64,000 nucleotides of DNA from Chrysoperla carnea (Eukaryota; Arthropoda; Insecta; Neuroptera; Chrysopidae): positions 12,760,983 to 12,824,982 of the forward strand of contig NC_058337.1 of assembly GCF_905475395.1 (NCBI RefSeq), read 5' to 3'. The notes beneath the pieces are model-generated. The model saw only the letters and a program-made list of their open reading frames with translations. It made no database searches and had not been told where the DNA came from. Below, one piece after another: positions 39,001-49,071 of the stretch. The translations under genes and the position numbers were made by a program. Numbering within the stretch: the stretch's first letter is position 1; every line of letters starts with the position of its first letter.

Positions 39001-42000
39001 AAAAATACATCTGTAAAATAAAAATTTTACTTTAATACTGGAAATACAAATTTAATAGCATATTTAACTTTAAAAGGCGAAGAGAAAAAAAAATTTAACT
39101 TTAAAAATCCAAAAATTTTGGTTTAAAACATATATCCAATGAAATAAAATTCTTACCATCAATATCAACAATTGTCATTTCATGTGGTTGACTTAAACCT
39201 TCTCCTAACGAATAAAAATGTATTGCTGAATTGTAACACAAAAAACCAATTTGTGCACGAGAATCACCAGGTAAATTATCTAATTCATCAATTAAAATAT
39301 CGCATAATAATTTCAAATACCCTGATTCAATTGCTAAACTAGATATATCCAGTAAAAATAAATAAATTGCTGGTTGTGGAGGCCTCAACTGAAAACAAAA
39401 GTACATAATAATTAAAAACATTTTAAAATTATACAAGTGCGTATTTTGATAGAAAACGAAATTTTTTGTTGCATTAGTGTAAATTGACAAGTCATGGTAA
39501 ACATGTACTTCTAAATGGTGACAACTAATATTTTAAAAACTGTGTATAACCACAGCTAGGCCATTCGACTGCGCTCGCTTGAAACCCACTAGAGCACAGT
39601 TTAGTGGGACTCTTGGCAGGACACTCTCTGAAGATCCCACTTTTAAGGCCTGTGAGTACGATGAAACCTCCATACATGATATTTGTACCAGCAGAAACCT
39701 ACGAGGGCGTCAAGTTTAGAATGTTTGAGTATGAAATTTTGGATCCATCAATCCTGGAAGAAATCCCGATAGGATCCTATAGCTTTATTTGTTGAAAATA
39801 GCACCTTTTACCCGGAGACGTATCTCCTTCGATTGATAGATTGTTTTCAAGGAGGGCACCGAGGGTCTATCTGTTATGGACCCATTTGCAGTACCCCTCT
39901 TATGAATTATTATTATTACCTTTACAGAAACGAATTATATACCAAACTTTTTATCTTTTATAAACTTTATTTTTAGGTACAAAATTTTTTTTCCGAAATA
40001 ACTTACCATGTATTCCGATGGTGCAATGTATTCTATTGTACTAGCTTTAATTTCTGGTCTTCTTGATGGATCTCCATAAGATTTACTAACAGGATCATAT
40101 TGAAATTCTTCTGGAACTGAAATAAAATTAATTACTTCGCATGCAGAATCAAATTTTATGTCTGTAGAAAAAATAGATTATCCTGATCTTTTAGATTTAA
40201 GCAATGACGTTTATTGGCTTATTCTGGCTAATGATCTCAGGGTTATTGGGATAACTTCAAAAATAATTATAGAAATTTCCCATTATTTTTTGCTCACGGT
40301 CAAAATCGTGTACAGATTAAATCAAATTAAATTTTGAACAAGATTTGATTTGTTGTTTGAACTAATAAACTTTGTGCATAAAATATGGATGTTCTTATGG
40401 TATAAATGAATTTTAATATCAATAGACAACTTGCATTAATTTTTTTTTTGCCACAAATTCATATATAAATGAAAGAGTAATTCATTCTAAAGTATATTTA
40501 AGTAATTTTTTTTTACATTGATAATTCCATTTTGTTATTAATTACTAATAAAAAACGAGTTATATTTTTGAATAAAAAAAAACGGTAGTGACGTATTAAC
40601 ACCCTTGGAGGCTGTGAGACAATCCCTAATTACCCTAAATTCATATTTTTCAGTTTGTTACTATGGAAAATTACGTTTAATTAGACAAAGTATTCATCTT
40701 TCTGCATGTTATTTTATTATTTCTCCGTGCGGTGGCGTTGTAAAACGATGTGTTGACGTCACTGCCGTTTGAATTTATAGTTTAGAAACACTATTTTCAA
40801 TTGTAAAATTACATGAAAAATCAATTAACAAAAATTTTTTTTTAAGTTTTCTTAGTAAATTTTAGTAAACTTTTGAAAAATTATAAAAAAATTTTTTCGC
40901 AATGTGATTTTAGTATTAACCGATTAACAGACAAAATGCGCTTTAGTTCTTAATTAAAACCAACTACTGTATAGTTTTACGCAGGACATACTAGGACACT
41001 TTACAAGGACTTGGAAAACGAGTACTACTACAGCCGAACTGTATTGTCTTAAAACTGTAAAAAGATGAAGGAAATTGCAAAACCCCTTTCTATCACAGAC
41101 CCAACAGGACTGGGATGAGAACTTGGTTGGGACAAAGGACGTGGTATTTTATACCGACAGATCTAAGTAAGAGGGGAAGGTAGGTTGAGGGATTTTCACT
41201 AAAAATTTATTTACGGATACCATTCCGGCTGTCGGATCACTGTAGCATATATCAAGCTGAAGAGGTGGCTATTTACGAGGTGTGTAAATGTATAAGAATA
41301 TAAACCTGGTATGAGTACCGGGACACAGAGCCATTTCAAGAAATTGTGAAGTGGCGAGTTTGCTAGAAATGACACAATGCTGCCGGACACAAGCATCAAC
41401 AGGTATCCGGGAGTTTCGTTTTCGAACTGAAAGTTACTCTTTAGCGAGGGTAAAAAAGGCCAACCTTAGATGGGGCAAGAACATACTTGTAATACTACAA
41501 GACAGATATTGTCTGGGTACATGTTGTTGCGGCTATTACAGGACACTAAACCTGACAGTGTATATTACGATTATTGCAGGAGCTATCACAGTGGAGATGA
41601 GGAAGAAACAGTGTCTAATATTCTCTGTCACTGTCCAGCTCTTGTCATGAGAAGATGGAATAATTTGAGACAGCCTCTCTTTGAAGACCTCCCCGAGCTT
41701 AAGTCCGTTGACGTCAAGGCACTCCTGCTGTTCTTAAAAGCCTCCAAATGGTTCACGGAGAAATGGCCGGGATGGGCCAACCCCATTTCGGTATCACAAC
41801 GGGCTCTTTGGTCTAAGTGGGTCCCACTCCAGGAGTGCTACTCTAACCTAACCTATCACAGAGCCAAAAAAGCATTTGGTTTGTATCAAAGACCTAATTC
41901 CACCCCCATTTCTAACACCTTCTGCGTGATAGAAACGACTTCCTAAATTGTTAAAAGGTGTTAAATATCCTAACCTAAATATCCGAAATATCCGATAAGA

Positions 42001-45000
42001 GATTTGCAAATGTAAGATTTCAAAGAGTAAATATAGAAAATAATTGCTTTTAAGATAAATAAAAACTTACGTTCATTAACACGATAACATAAATTACATT
42101 TCCATCTTTTTGAATCAACAAAATACACAAATGGATTTATGTATGTTCTACAGGCTCTGCATCGAACAATTGTGCTACATTGTATTACTGGTAAATGCTA
42201 AAAAATCAAGAAATTTTATTGAAAATCTTCTATCAACAAAATAGGCGTTTAGTAATACTTACATTTAAATCTCTGAAAGGGTGAATTAAAACTCCTAAAG
42301 GCAATCTAGACTTGTTTAGTAATGAATTATTTTCAGGAATTTTTGTCATTGTACATCGAAATATGCTGTAAACAAAAAATTATTATTTTCTTTATGTTTA
42401 TGTGGTGCAAGGTAGAAATGAAATAATATATTAATCTTCGCTTAAAATCAGTATTGCATCTGCAGAATGTTCATGAGCTTTTAACAAGAAGTATTCAGGA
42501 AGCTGTTAAACACCCACTTATTTTTCCTGAATGCCACAAAATACACGATGATGTTTTGGGGAAATTCGTTTCCTTACGGCTTCACATTCTTGATATAAAA
42601 GATATAACGGTGCAACCAGAGAACCAAAATCTTGTTGCTTTTAGTTCTCGAAGTGCATATATGCGACCTTTCGCAAATAAATTGTTTAGATTTTGCAATA
42701 ATATAAAATATTTTAACAACTTGTATTTTAAATGATATTACTAATTTACTTGTTCTCAGTATTAAGAATACTTGAGATATCTATAAAATGTAATAAAAAT
42801 TTTTATTATTGTTATGGCAGTTAACATGAAAGTATTTTAGTTGACAATTAATGTCAACCGCTGGACACATTTCCCACCAATCCCATCATGCATTGCAGGA
42901 TTGGAATACCTCCTTTTATATTATCTGAAGTAAGTATATGGTAAGTCTAACGTGTAAGGCAGCTCTTTTATTAACCATTAGTGTACTGACGGGACTCTTT
43001 TATCCCGCTTCTAAATATGGTTTATTAGCCCAATATTTAGTAACAAAGTAAATGAATTTTACAAGGCTATATTATAATCAAAGAGGCTAGTCAGATTTTC
43101 GCGAGCCTCCTGAAAATTTAATGAAGAACCTGGAAAATCAAAATATATGTTCTCAAATAACCTATTGAATATCCCGGATCCAGGTTCCGTCGTGGTATCT
43201 TAGTATCGAGGAGGGTAATTTGTTTTGATTAATTGATTTCCCTTCTTGATAACTTCCGTGAGATTCATTATATTATGTAAATGTCCCAAAATCGTCGTCA
43301 CTTTTTCGGCAATAACTTTCAAAATTTAACCACTAATTGATCTATAATTTTTGAAGGTATATATCTTTCAATGACTATTATATCTACCAAAAGGACTAAT
43401 CATGCACACTCCTGATGCCAATATTTGGAGACCACGAAGCAACTTGGACCCGCGATCTTTACCAGGCTACAAGAGGAAGATATACTACGATATTTAAAGT
43501 CTCTCATTGAGTTTTCAGGAGACTTACGAATATTAAAAGAAACCCCAGCCCTGACTATTAAACAAATAAATGATTTTTTCAATGTTTTAAAATCAAAATT
43601 GTACTTTAATTTTACATAAATTAATTTAATTACCTAGAAAAATGTTTTAATTGTCTTAAAATTTACATTTAGAAATACTGAAATTTTGATGAGCACACTC
43701 AACAGTACACTCTATATAGTAGCAATTCTGGTAAAATAAGAGTTCTGATATAAATTTTACTTACTCAGGATGGCAATTAGCAGCATCTAATGTTTCAGGT
43801 TTTAATCGAACTGGCGGGGCTTCAATTTTTTCTGCTGGAAGAACATTTCTAACTTGCAACAAATCATAATTTTCACCACCCCATAATCGATTGAAACCAG
43901 TTTGTGTAACATTTAAATTTCCAAATTGTTGATTTAAATTTTGATAGTTATTCTGCTGATATTGGTTGATAGGTGATTGAACACCACTTTGTTGTCTGTA
44001 GTCAATATTTTGAAAACCTTGCTGATGTGATTGTGGATAATTTTGATTTGGCGGCATTGGCGGTTGTTGAGAAACCATGGGCGGTTGAGAAGGTGGTTGT
44101 AACATTGGAGATTGTGGACCTCCAATTGGCCTCTGTTGCATGGGTGGTAAAATATTCGATTGGGATTGCATTTGCGGTTGATTACTAATTGTTTGTTGTT
44201 GTTGAGTTGGAAATTGTTGATATGCTGGCTGACTCGGATAACGCCTTGCTAAAGGTGAATTCTGATTGCTAATCTGTTGTTTATTCTGCAAATTTGTAGT
44301 TTGAGGAGGATACATTGGGTTTATAGGTCTGTCTTGGGGCATTTGGGGTATATTTTGAGTGGGATTCGGACGATTTAATGGATGTGACATATTATAGTTT
44401 GATGGAGGCACATTTTGATTATTTAATAAATTTTGAGGTTGTGTAACATTGGAATTATTAATTGGTCCAGGTCCTCCAAATTGTGGATTTGCATTTTGAT
44501 CTGCTAATTTCGGAGGAATTTGATTTGTAGAATAAATAGGTTGACTGGGGAAAAAATTTTGAATAGACGATGGTTGTGAATTCGATGAAGGAATTTGATT
44601 TGGTGGAATATTAACTGAAGGTTTTTGTGGTTGAGATGATTCGATCAATTTTGGAGAATTTCGATTTGTGGAAATTGGATTTAATTGAAATTGTTGTGGT
44701 CCTAATTTTGAAGATGTATTTATAATTTTATTAATTTGAGGCTGTTGATTTGTCAGAGTTGATTGTATCAAATTTGATTGCGGCTGATTCATAGACACTG
44801 GATTCGTCATTGGAGTAGGCGATGCATTTTGTGAATTGCGTTGTTGAAGAGTTGGATTTAAGATTTTATTTTCTTGAATTAAACTCGGCTGTTGGCTTGA
44901 AGAACCATAATTAACAGGTCCAATTGGAGCTGGATTTAATTGAAACTTTTGGGGTACTGTTTGTGGTGATATATTCATTTTTATATTTTTCTGATTAATT

Positions 45001-48000
45001 TCTAGTGTTTGAGATTGAGAACTGACAGGTGGTGAGAATAATGGATTCATTTTATTTTCAGAAGTTGGCGGCATAGAAAATGTATTAAACCCTTGAAACC
45101 CTCCTCGTAGTGTTTCATTACTAGTTGTAGGAATTGGACCAGAATTATTTTTCGATCCAATTGGTGATGACGTACTCAATAAAATATTATCAAATTGATT
45201 TGAAGGTAAAGTTTTATTAACTTCAATTTTTCCTTTGTTAATAACTTGATTTGCATTTGGTTTTTGTTGTAGCGAAGTTGGCACTATTTCTGTAGTAAAA
45301 AATATAAACTTAAATTAATATTATTAAAAAATATTAAACAATGCGTAGTTATAATTCGTTCGTATTTGAAAATGAAAATGAGAGTGTCCAAATTCTGTTT
45401 CTATGTCTTAAAAAAAATTTATATATTTTTACAGCATCTTCTAAAATAGCATATAATATCTTATATATTTAAACGAGCAATTCTTGTATATATATATATA
45501 TATATCAACGATCTTGGAAATGGCTCCAACGATTTTTATGAAAATGAGTATGCAGGGGTTTTTTGGGGCGAAAAGTCGATCTAGCAAGGTTTCATTTTTA
45601 AAAAACGTCGTTTTATCCGTCTTTTCATGAAAAACTGAAACCGGCAATGCAAATTATAACAGACTCTTCCTGACATCTATTGGTGTATATCGTAGTTAAT
45701 GAAATACAATGCAAATTATAACTCTTCCTGACATCTATTGGTGTATATCGTAGTTAATGAAATAAAATACATTACCGGGACATTCAAATTGGTATTTGTG
45801 TGGAGACATTTAAAACGGTCTTCTATTAGTGATAAAATTTGTGTCTTTTTAAGAATACCGAGCAAAGCTCGGTCATCCAGATATTGAAATATATATAAGT
45901 ATATGAAATTTATTATACCCTGACATTTATTTAATCTATTATGGCTAATAGCTCACACATCACATTGGACCTAGTTCTCCGGGTTGCTTTAATAGTCAAT
46001 TTAGATCCTAAAAGGTAAAAAGTAGAATAACAAATAACACTTTAAATTAGAAACTTGATCTTCATAAAAAAACTAACTTTTTTCGCGAATCGTTAGCTTT
46101 CGTAAGAAATACGACTTAAAAATATGTCATTAATGTATATAAGGACGTTCCCAAAAAATGAGTGGGTGAAAATATTTGAGACTTATATTTCAAATTTTGA
46201 GGGTGGATTGAGTTAGAACTTGGGAAATTAGACGAAAATTAAGAATAAAATTTTTCCATATATATAAATACCATACTTTTTGAAATATTGATGCCTAAAG
46301 ATTTAGAGAAAATCACTTATAGAAGAAATAAACACACAAATGCCATTTATTTCACTACTTTAAATGTCTTTTTTGGAAAAACGAGTGCCGCATGTTATAA
46401 TTTTCTTTATAGGAAAATATTTGTCATGCTTTTAACTAATGAATATTACTTTTCCAAATTAATCTTAAGAAAATTAGCCTTAACATAATAAAGCATACCT
46501 TTAAAACACTTCAATATAGGATTAACATGTTAAAAACGTAAACTTTAACAGCTCAAATCTATAAATTTAACACCATAAGGTGTATTAAATAATTTACCTG
46601 TTTATACAGGACAGTAATGATAATGTGCATTCACGATTTAAATATGATTCTAAGAAAACATGATTTTTTGCGAGCATCCTTAATCGAAAGAGAAAAACTG
46701 TAGCTACAGAAAAATGCTTTAGTCAAAAGTTATCAAGGACAATAGATAGAGCACATTCACCTGTGTCCATGATTTTGATCTGAGATATTAGTTTTAAGGT
46801 CATTTGGCCAGCTCTATTACGCCAGCAACACAAATACGAAAATCGCATTTAAAAAATGCCAAAATTAGGTACGAAAATCAGAAATTAGGTGCTCTGTAAC
46901 TTACATCGCAATTAAATATCCAAAGTTGCATTGGTAACATTATGTAGCAACGCAATGAAAATGAATGAAAATGATAATGAAATAATGAATGTTAAGAAAA
47001 CACAATTAGGTGCTTATTAAGTGCTAAACGGTCAGGATCGTAATTTTTCCTAGTTAAAAAACCAAAGCCTCGAATTTCGCAAAATACAGATCTAAAAATC
47101 AGATTTCTCTAAAACTAGAACGATTGTTTAAAAAGGTATTATCTAAGCGTGGTAATTAAGTGCTAATTAGATGCTTGCAAGAAATTAAGACGAAAACGAT
47201 AATAAATAAGCGGAATAAAAATTCGAGATACCTGATTTAAGGGAAAAAATAAACAATATACAATAAAGTCTTAAAATGCAAGTGAACTATCACACAAACA
47301 ATCAAAATAAAGTGCTAATTAAATGCTTTATTAGTTACTAAAATAATACCCGTATGTATTAATTTATAAAATAATAATAAGGAACCGTTATAATCGTATT
47401 GTTACGTTACTCGTTACTTTTGATACATATTAAAATTTCAATTGCTAAGATTTTATATTCTAAATAAAAAATTTGAATAACGATAAATGCGAGTAACGAC
47501 ATAAATTCGTGAATAACGTTTCAGTACTCGAAGTTAAACTTTGGCGAAAACACATTACCGGACAGGACATATTCACTCAAAGCACTCGATATTTGCAAGA
47601 TCGGCTAAACGGTTTAGTCTCGCTCAATATACATTGCGATATAGAGGTCGACGCGCACAAAGTTTTGGCCAAGTTTATTTCTGTATCTTGCAGAATTAAC
47701 TTATTGAAAAATAATGATTGAATAATATCACATAATAAAATGTTCTCTTACTCGAAAAAGAGTTTCTTATTTTTATTGACTTTATGACCTAACATGAACA
47801 AAAGTTTGAACCTTGGTTTGAATCCTACCCCCCTGGATGATTCCAAGGTTCGGGTCTGCGTGGACGTTGTCAATAAGTACTTTAAAATTTTTGAATACTT
47901 CACGATTTTTTTAATTATTATGTTTTAATCTCAAAGAAAAAAAAAAATTTGTGGGAAATTTTAAGCGTTATTAATTTTTACGCTTTGCATATAGTTTTTT

Positions 48001-49064
48001 GGTTGATAATATTGATAAACAAATACAATTTTGCGGTTCCAATTGTTTTACGAACTTTAATACTACGCCTTGTTTAACATTTTATCAATTAGTAAATTAG
48101 CTTGCTTGAATTATTTTTACATACCTTTTACATCAAAATCTTTGCTCTGGCTATTTAACGGAGCCATATTGAATAGTTGATTCGAATCCATAGTTTTTGG
48201 TTGATCGCTTGCACGCGATGTAACCGATTGAGTTGTAATGTAATTTGCACTCCCTTCATTTGAACTTGATATTAGAGAACTGTTATGACTAGTAATAGGA
48301 TTAAGTCTTTCAGTTTTATTTTGACTATCATTAACGTTTTTGGGCGATTCACTACCAGCTAACAGTGGTTGAGATTTATATTCTTCGAGATTTATTGGAG
48401 AAAATGTTTGTGATTCACCGGATTCTCGATTTCGTATATTTTGCACTGAATGAAGTCCAGGTGGATTTTGAATTGTGTTTCTTGGTGGAAATTTAATTTC
48501 ACTTGCTCCACTGGTAAGTATAGAATTTTGTTGATCTAAACTTTGAACATTGGATGTAGCTGTTGTGTTCGGTGTCGGATTAAACGAAGCACTTGATGAT
48601 TTTGAATTAAAAAGTTGCACTTGAGGATTCACGAATTGTGGTGAATTGATTAACGACGGTGTATTTGCATTTAGTGTTGATGCTAAAAGAATATTCTGAG
48701 AACTTGGTTCCGTTGGTTGTGCCAATAAAATATTTTTCATTCCTTTGTTAGCACCAGTGGTGTTTATGGATGGCGGCGGAGTATTATTTGTAAGTGTTGT
48801 TCGATTTTGCATTGATGGTGGCAACTGTGATGCTGGTATTTGTGTTGATATATTACCAAAATCTGTTGGGTTTCTTAATAACGGTGATGAATCACGGGAC
48901 GATAATGAGGATGGTGTAGAAATACCATTTGATGGTGGTAGTTTTGATTTTTGTAATTGTTGTGAATAATCATAAGGTTTATTGTGATCGCTGGACGCCA
49001 TGCCCGTGGATGGTAATCCATTCACTAAATTGTAATGTTGTGGATAAACCGGTGTTTCAGACAT
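32934..49064 (-). CDS. Sec24AB: Sec24 (A/B type), COPII coat cargo-adaptor subunit, 14 coding exons
   Basis: Complete spliced gene for the COPII subunit that partners Sec23 and binds cargo export signals at ER exit sites. Coding exons in transcription order: 49064-48125, 45289-43765, 42365-42263, 42197-42071, 40116-40007, 39388-39157, 39010-38627, 37950-37797, 37246-37071, 36194-36084, 36007-35826, 34522-34317, 33964-33728, 33045-32934. All junctions are GT-AG and phases agree, giving 4599 nt and 1532 aa. Residues 1 to about 820 are low-complexity, rich in Q, N, P and S. Then come a zinc finger (Cys869, 872, 890, 893), a vWA-like trunk starting near PPQPAIYLFLLDIS (about 937), the beta-sandwich part with YLTRKIGYEAVMRIRC, the helical part with ERRIRVHTLCLP, and the gelsolin-like part with GAFLIDCGKHQMIYVG, ending ALSYYEFLQHL. 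The core resembles vertebrate SEC24A/B more than C/D, as recalled from the family. The N-terminus makes it longer than the roughly 1100-1270 aa of human SEC24A/B. Confidence 0.96.
33728..33964 (-). CDS. Sec24AB: Sec24 coding exon 13 (gelsolin-like domain)
   Basis: 237 bases, acceptor TTTTACAG, donor GTAAGA. Encodes LDARGAFLIDCGKHQMIYVG, NEFLNNTLGFPHFAAIPDD and the stretch ending PYPATIQII, the gelsolin-like fold near the C-terminus. Confidence 0.95.
34317..34522 (-). CDS. Sec24AB: Sec24 coding exon 12
   Basis: 206 bases, acceptor TATTATAG, donor GTATGT. Encodes VAFRTGTSTRLDDRVFAMCE, then the segment with CLTDEGG and IIPQPPRLQLSAEK, the helical to gelsolin-like junction. Confidence 0.95.
35041..35235 (+). 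mobile_element. Transposase-type HTH (DUF4817-like) remnant (Sec24 intron 11, antisense)
   Basis: Translated region VTLYIQNSLSDVLTQRAYRQ followed by KYRGHLAPPDNTVRRRLVSN and FVSTG. This resembles the DUF4817 helix-turn-helix found next to mariner/Tc-like transposases in insects (YRxxF...PP..T..RL..KF..TG). No catalytic domain follows. Assignment by pattern only. Confidence 0.4.
35826..36007 (-). CDS. Sec24AB: Sec24 coding exon 11 (helical domain)
   Basis: 182 bases, acceptor TTTACAG, donor GTAAGT. Encodes VDRSFQSSLSDARDAFINVV and LKLLPLYIVALLKY, conserved helices of Sec24. Intron 11 downstream contains a transposase-like HTH remnant on the other strand. Confidence 0.94.
36084..36194 (-). CDS. 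Sec24AB: Sec24 coding exon 10
   Basis: 111 bases, acceptor GTTTAG, donor GTATGT. Encodes ERRIRVHTLCLPIANTLSDV and QQCIVGLVAKM, the start of the helical domain. Intron 10 after it is only 76 bases. Confidence 0.94.
36411..36713. mobile_element. MITE inside Sec24 intron 9 (about 300 bp)
   Basis: TATGGAGAGTAGAGATAAGG and AGAATCATC on the left pair with GATGGTTCTCCTTATCTTTA and ACCTCCATA on the right. Sub-terminal AAAAAGTGTCCAGC pairs with GCCAGACACTTTTTT. Confidence 0.7.
37071..37246 (-). CDS. Sec24AB: Sec24 coding exon 9
   Basis: 176 bases, acceptor TTTTTTAG, donor GTATAG. Encodes GLSIHTFHGNFFVRSTDLL, LPNCNPDAGFGMQVAIEESL and ALLYTSSKG, matching the beta-sandwich domain that in other Sec24 proteins carries the main cargo-signal pocket. 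Confidence 0.94.
37797..37950 (-). CDS. Sec24AB: Sec24 coding exon 8
   Basis: 154 bases, acceptor TTTTCAG, donor GTAAAA (weaker than its neighbours). Encodes SGISRFSAGCIHHWPLFK and then LRRYLTRKIGYEAVMRIRCT, the hallmark trunk/beta-sandwich transition of Sec24. Confidence 0.94.
38627..39010 (-). CDS. Sec24AB: Sec24 coding exon 7 (trunk domain)
   Basis: 384 bases, acceptor TTTTACAG, donor GTAAGT. Encodes VFLPSPDNLLVNL, the conserved trunk segment RFVGTHDNNSALGAALQVAL, GGRVSVFQCTLPTVGPG and DLFILNSQYIDLSTI. In-frame with exon 6 through the split codon G|AT. Confidence 0.95.
39157..39388 (-). CDS. Sec24AB: Sec24 coding exon 6 (start of trunk domain)
   Basis: 232 bases, acceptor TTTTCAG, donor GTAAGA. 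Begins LRPPQPAIYLFLLDISSLAI, the opening strand of the vWA-like trunk fold that contacts Sec23, and continues with DSRAQIGFLCYNSAIHFYSL. Phase 1 at the donor. Confidence 0.95.
39535..39925 (+). mobile_element. Non-LTR retrotransposon 3' end, copy 1 (Sec24 intron 5, antisense)
   Basis: A degenerate reading TARPFDCARLKPTRAQF...DPTFKACEYDETSIHDICT and an ATT-repeat tail near 39900 match the copy at 61185-61660 at both protein and DNA level. Compared with that copy, it has an internal deletion between SRAQ and the DPT...C block. The ATT repeats likely mark the element's 3' terminus. Confidence 0.65.
40007..40116 (-). CDS. Sec24AB: Sec24 coding exon 5
   Basis: 110 bases, acceptor TTTCAG, donor GTAAGT. 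The split codon C|TT gives Leu, followed by PEEFQYDPVSKSYGDPSRRP and a stretch ending IAPSEYM, the linker between zinc finger and trunk domain. The intron before it (40117-42070) holds an antisense retrotransposon fragment. Confidence 0.93.
40580..40776. repeat. Inverted-repeat element in Sec24 intron 4 (about 200 bp)
   Basis: AAACGGTAGTGACGTATTAA on the left pairs with TGTTGACGTCACTGCCGTTT on the right. The centre is unpaired and non-coding. Confidence 0.55.
41130..41960 (+). mobile_element. RNase H-bearing non-LTR retrotransposon, 3' fragment (inside Sec24 intron 4, antisense)
   Basis: Reads DVVFYTDRSK near 41138 and VPGHRAISRNCE at 41315-41350. These are recognisable as the opening strand and the VPGHxGIxGNE segment of a retrotransposon RNase H domain, with stops between them. 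Downstream an open stretch to 41946 reads EEETVSNILCHCPAL (Cys/His motif usual after RNase H in the I/R1/LOA group), then SQRALWSKWVPLQECYSNL. The catalytic YTDGSK glycine is replaced by Arg here. Non-functional, inserted opposite to Sec24 transcription. Confidence 0.75.
42071..42197 (-). CDS. Sec24AB: Sec24 coding exon 4 (zinc finger)
   Basis: 127 bases, acceptor TTTTTAG, donor GTAAGT. Encodes HLPVIQCSTIVRCRACRTY and then WKCNLCYRVNE: the CxxC...CxxC zinc finger of Sec23/Sec24, with all four cysteines present. Intron 3 before it is only 65 bases. Confidence 0.95.
42263..42365 (-). CDS. Sec24AB: Sec24 coding exon 3
   Basis: 103 bases between acceptor TTTACAG and donor GTAAGT. The split codon GA|C gives Asp, and the exon then reads IFRCTMTKIPENN and ends LGVLIHPFRDLN, a strongly conserved Sec24 segment just before the zinc finger. 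Too short to stand out as an open reading frame; found by phase and homology. Confidence 0.93.
42454..42735 (+). mobile_element. Probable transposon-derived ORF remnant, family unknown (Sec24 intron 2, antisense)
   Basis: About 90 residues with a protein-like composition: LLTRSIQEAVKHPLIFPECH, KFVSLRLHIL and SSRSAYMRPFANKL. The layout resembles the tail of a transposase ORF, but I cannot place the superfamily. A second open piece in the same intron and strand (43425-43619, containing RYLKSLIEFSGDL and ALTIKQINDFFN) may belong to the same insertion. Confidence 0.3.
43765..45289 (-). CDS. Sec24AB: Sec24 coding exon 2 (residues 314-822, Q/N/P-rich)
   Basis: The acceptor CTACAG precedes 45289 and the donor GTAAGTA begins at 43764. 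The split codon G|AA joins it in frame to exon 1. It encodes about 500 residues dominated by Gln, Asn, Pro and Ser with short Q runs. The last 50 or so residues are more conserved (FNRLWGGENYDLLQVRNVLP, then the DAANCHP segment) and lead into the zinc-finger region. Confidence 0.95.
45648..45766. repeat. Tandem duplication of about 60 bases (Sec24 intron 1)
   Basis: AATGCAAATTATAAC, then TCTTCCTGACATCTATTGGT and TATATCGTAGTTAATGAAAT, occur twice back to back. The second copy lacks four bases (AGAC). Almost no other difference, so it is recent. Confidence 0.85.
45930..46135 (-). repeat. Family Z dispersed repeat, copy 4 (Sec24 intron 1)
   Basis: Shares ATTTAATCTATTATGGCTAA, GTTCTCCGGGTTGCTTTAAT and CTTTAAATTAGAAACTTGAT with the other copies. 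Preceded at about 45862-45880 by ACCGAGCAAAGCTCGGTCAT, a short palindromic motif I recall from other insect repeats. Confidence 0.6.
47509..47721 (+). mobile_element. hAT-type transposase C-terminal remnant (Sec24 intron 1, antisense)
   Basis: An open stretch ending in TGA at 47721 contains RLNGLVSLNIHCDIEVDAHK followed by VLAKF. This pattern (RL-GLA-L-IH-DI-V) closes the dimerisation region of hAT transposases and ZMYM1-like domesticated proteins, as recalled from the family. Nothing upstream supports a full gene. Confidence 0.5.
48125..49064 (-). CDS. Sec24AB: Sec24 coding exon 1 (residues 1-313)
   Basis: Starts at ATG 49064-49062, the first methionine of the long open frame (MSETPVYPQHYNL). 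It encodes Ser/Asn/Thr/Pro-rich low-complexity sequence with no recognised domain. It ends AAAG followed by donor GTATGT at 48124, leaving one base of the next codon. A possible untranslated-exon acceptor (TTTAG) lies 30 bases upstream of the ATG, so at least one non-coding exon probably precedes this one. Confidence 0.9.
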
Positions 49065-49071
49065 TTTTCAT
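49057..49071 (-). promoter_or_regulatory. Upstream ATG overlapping the Sec24 start
   Basis: An ATG at 49071-49069 begins a four-codon reading frame (M-K-N-V-stop) whose end overlaps the Sec24 ATG (49064) in a different frame. If it is in the mRNA it could lower initiation at the main start by leaky scanning or reinitiation. The arrangement is seen in the sequence; a role is inference. Confidence 0.35.

Noticed and set aside
43973..44188. Open frames overlapping Sec24 exon 2 on both strands
   Set aside because: Shadows of a low-complexity Q/N/P-rich exon; the minus-strand Sec24 frame is fixed by splice phase and homology.
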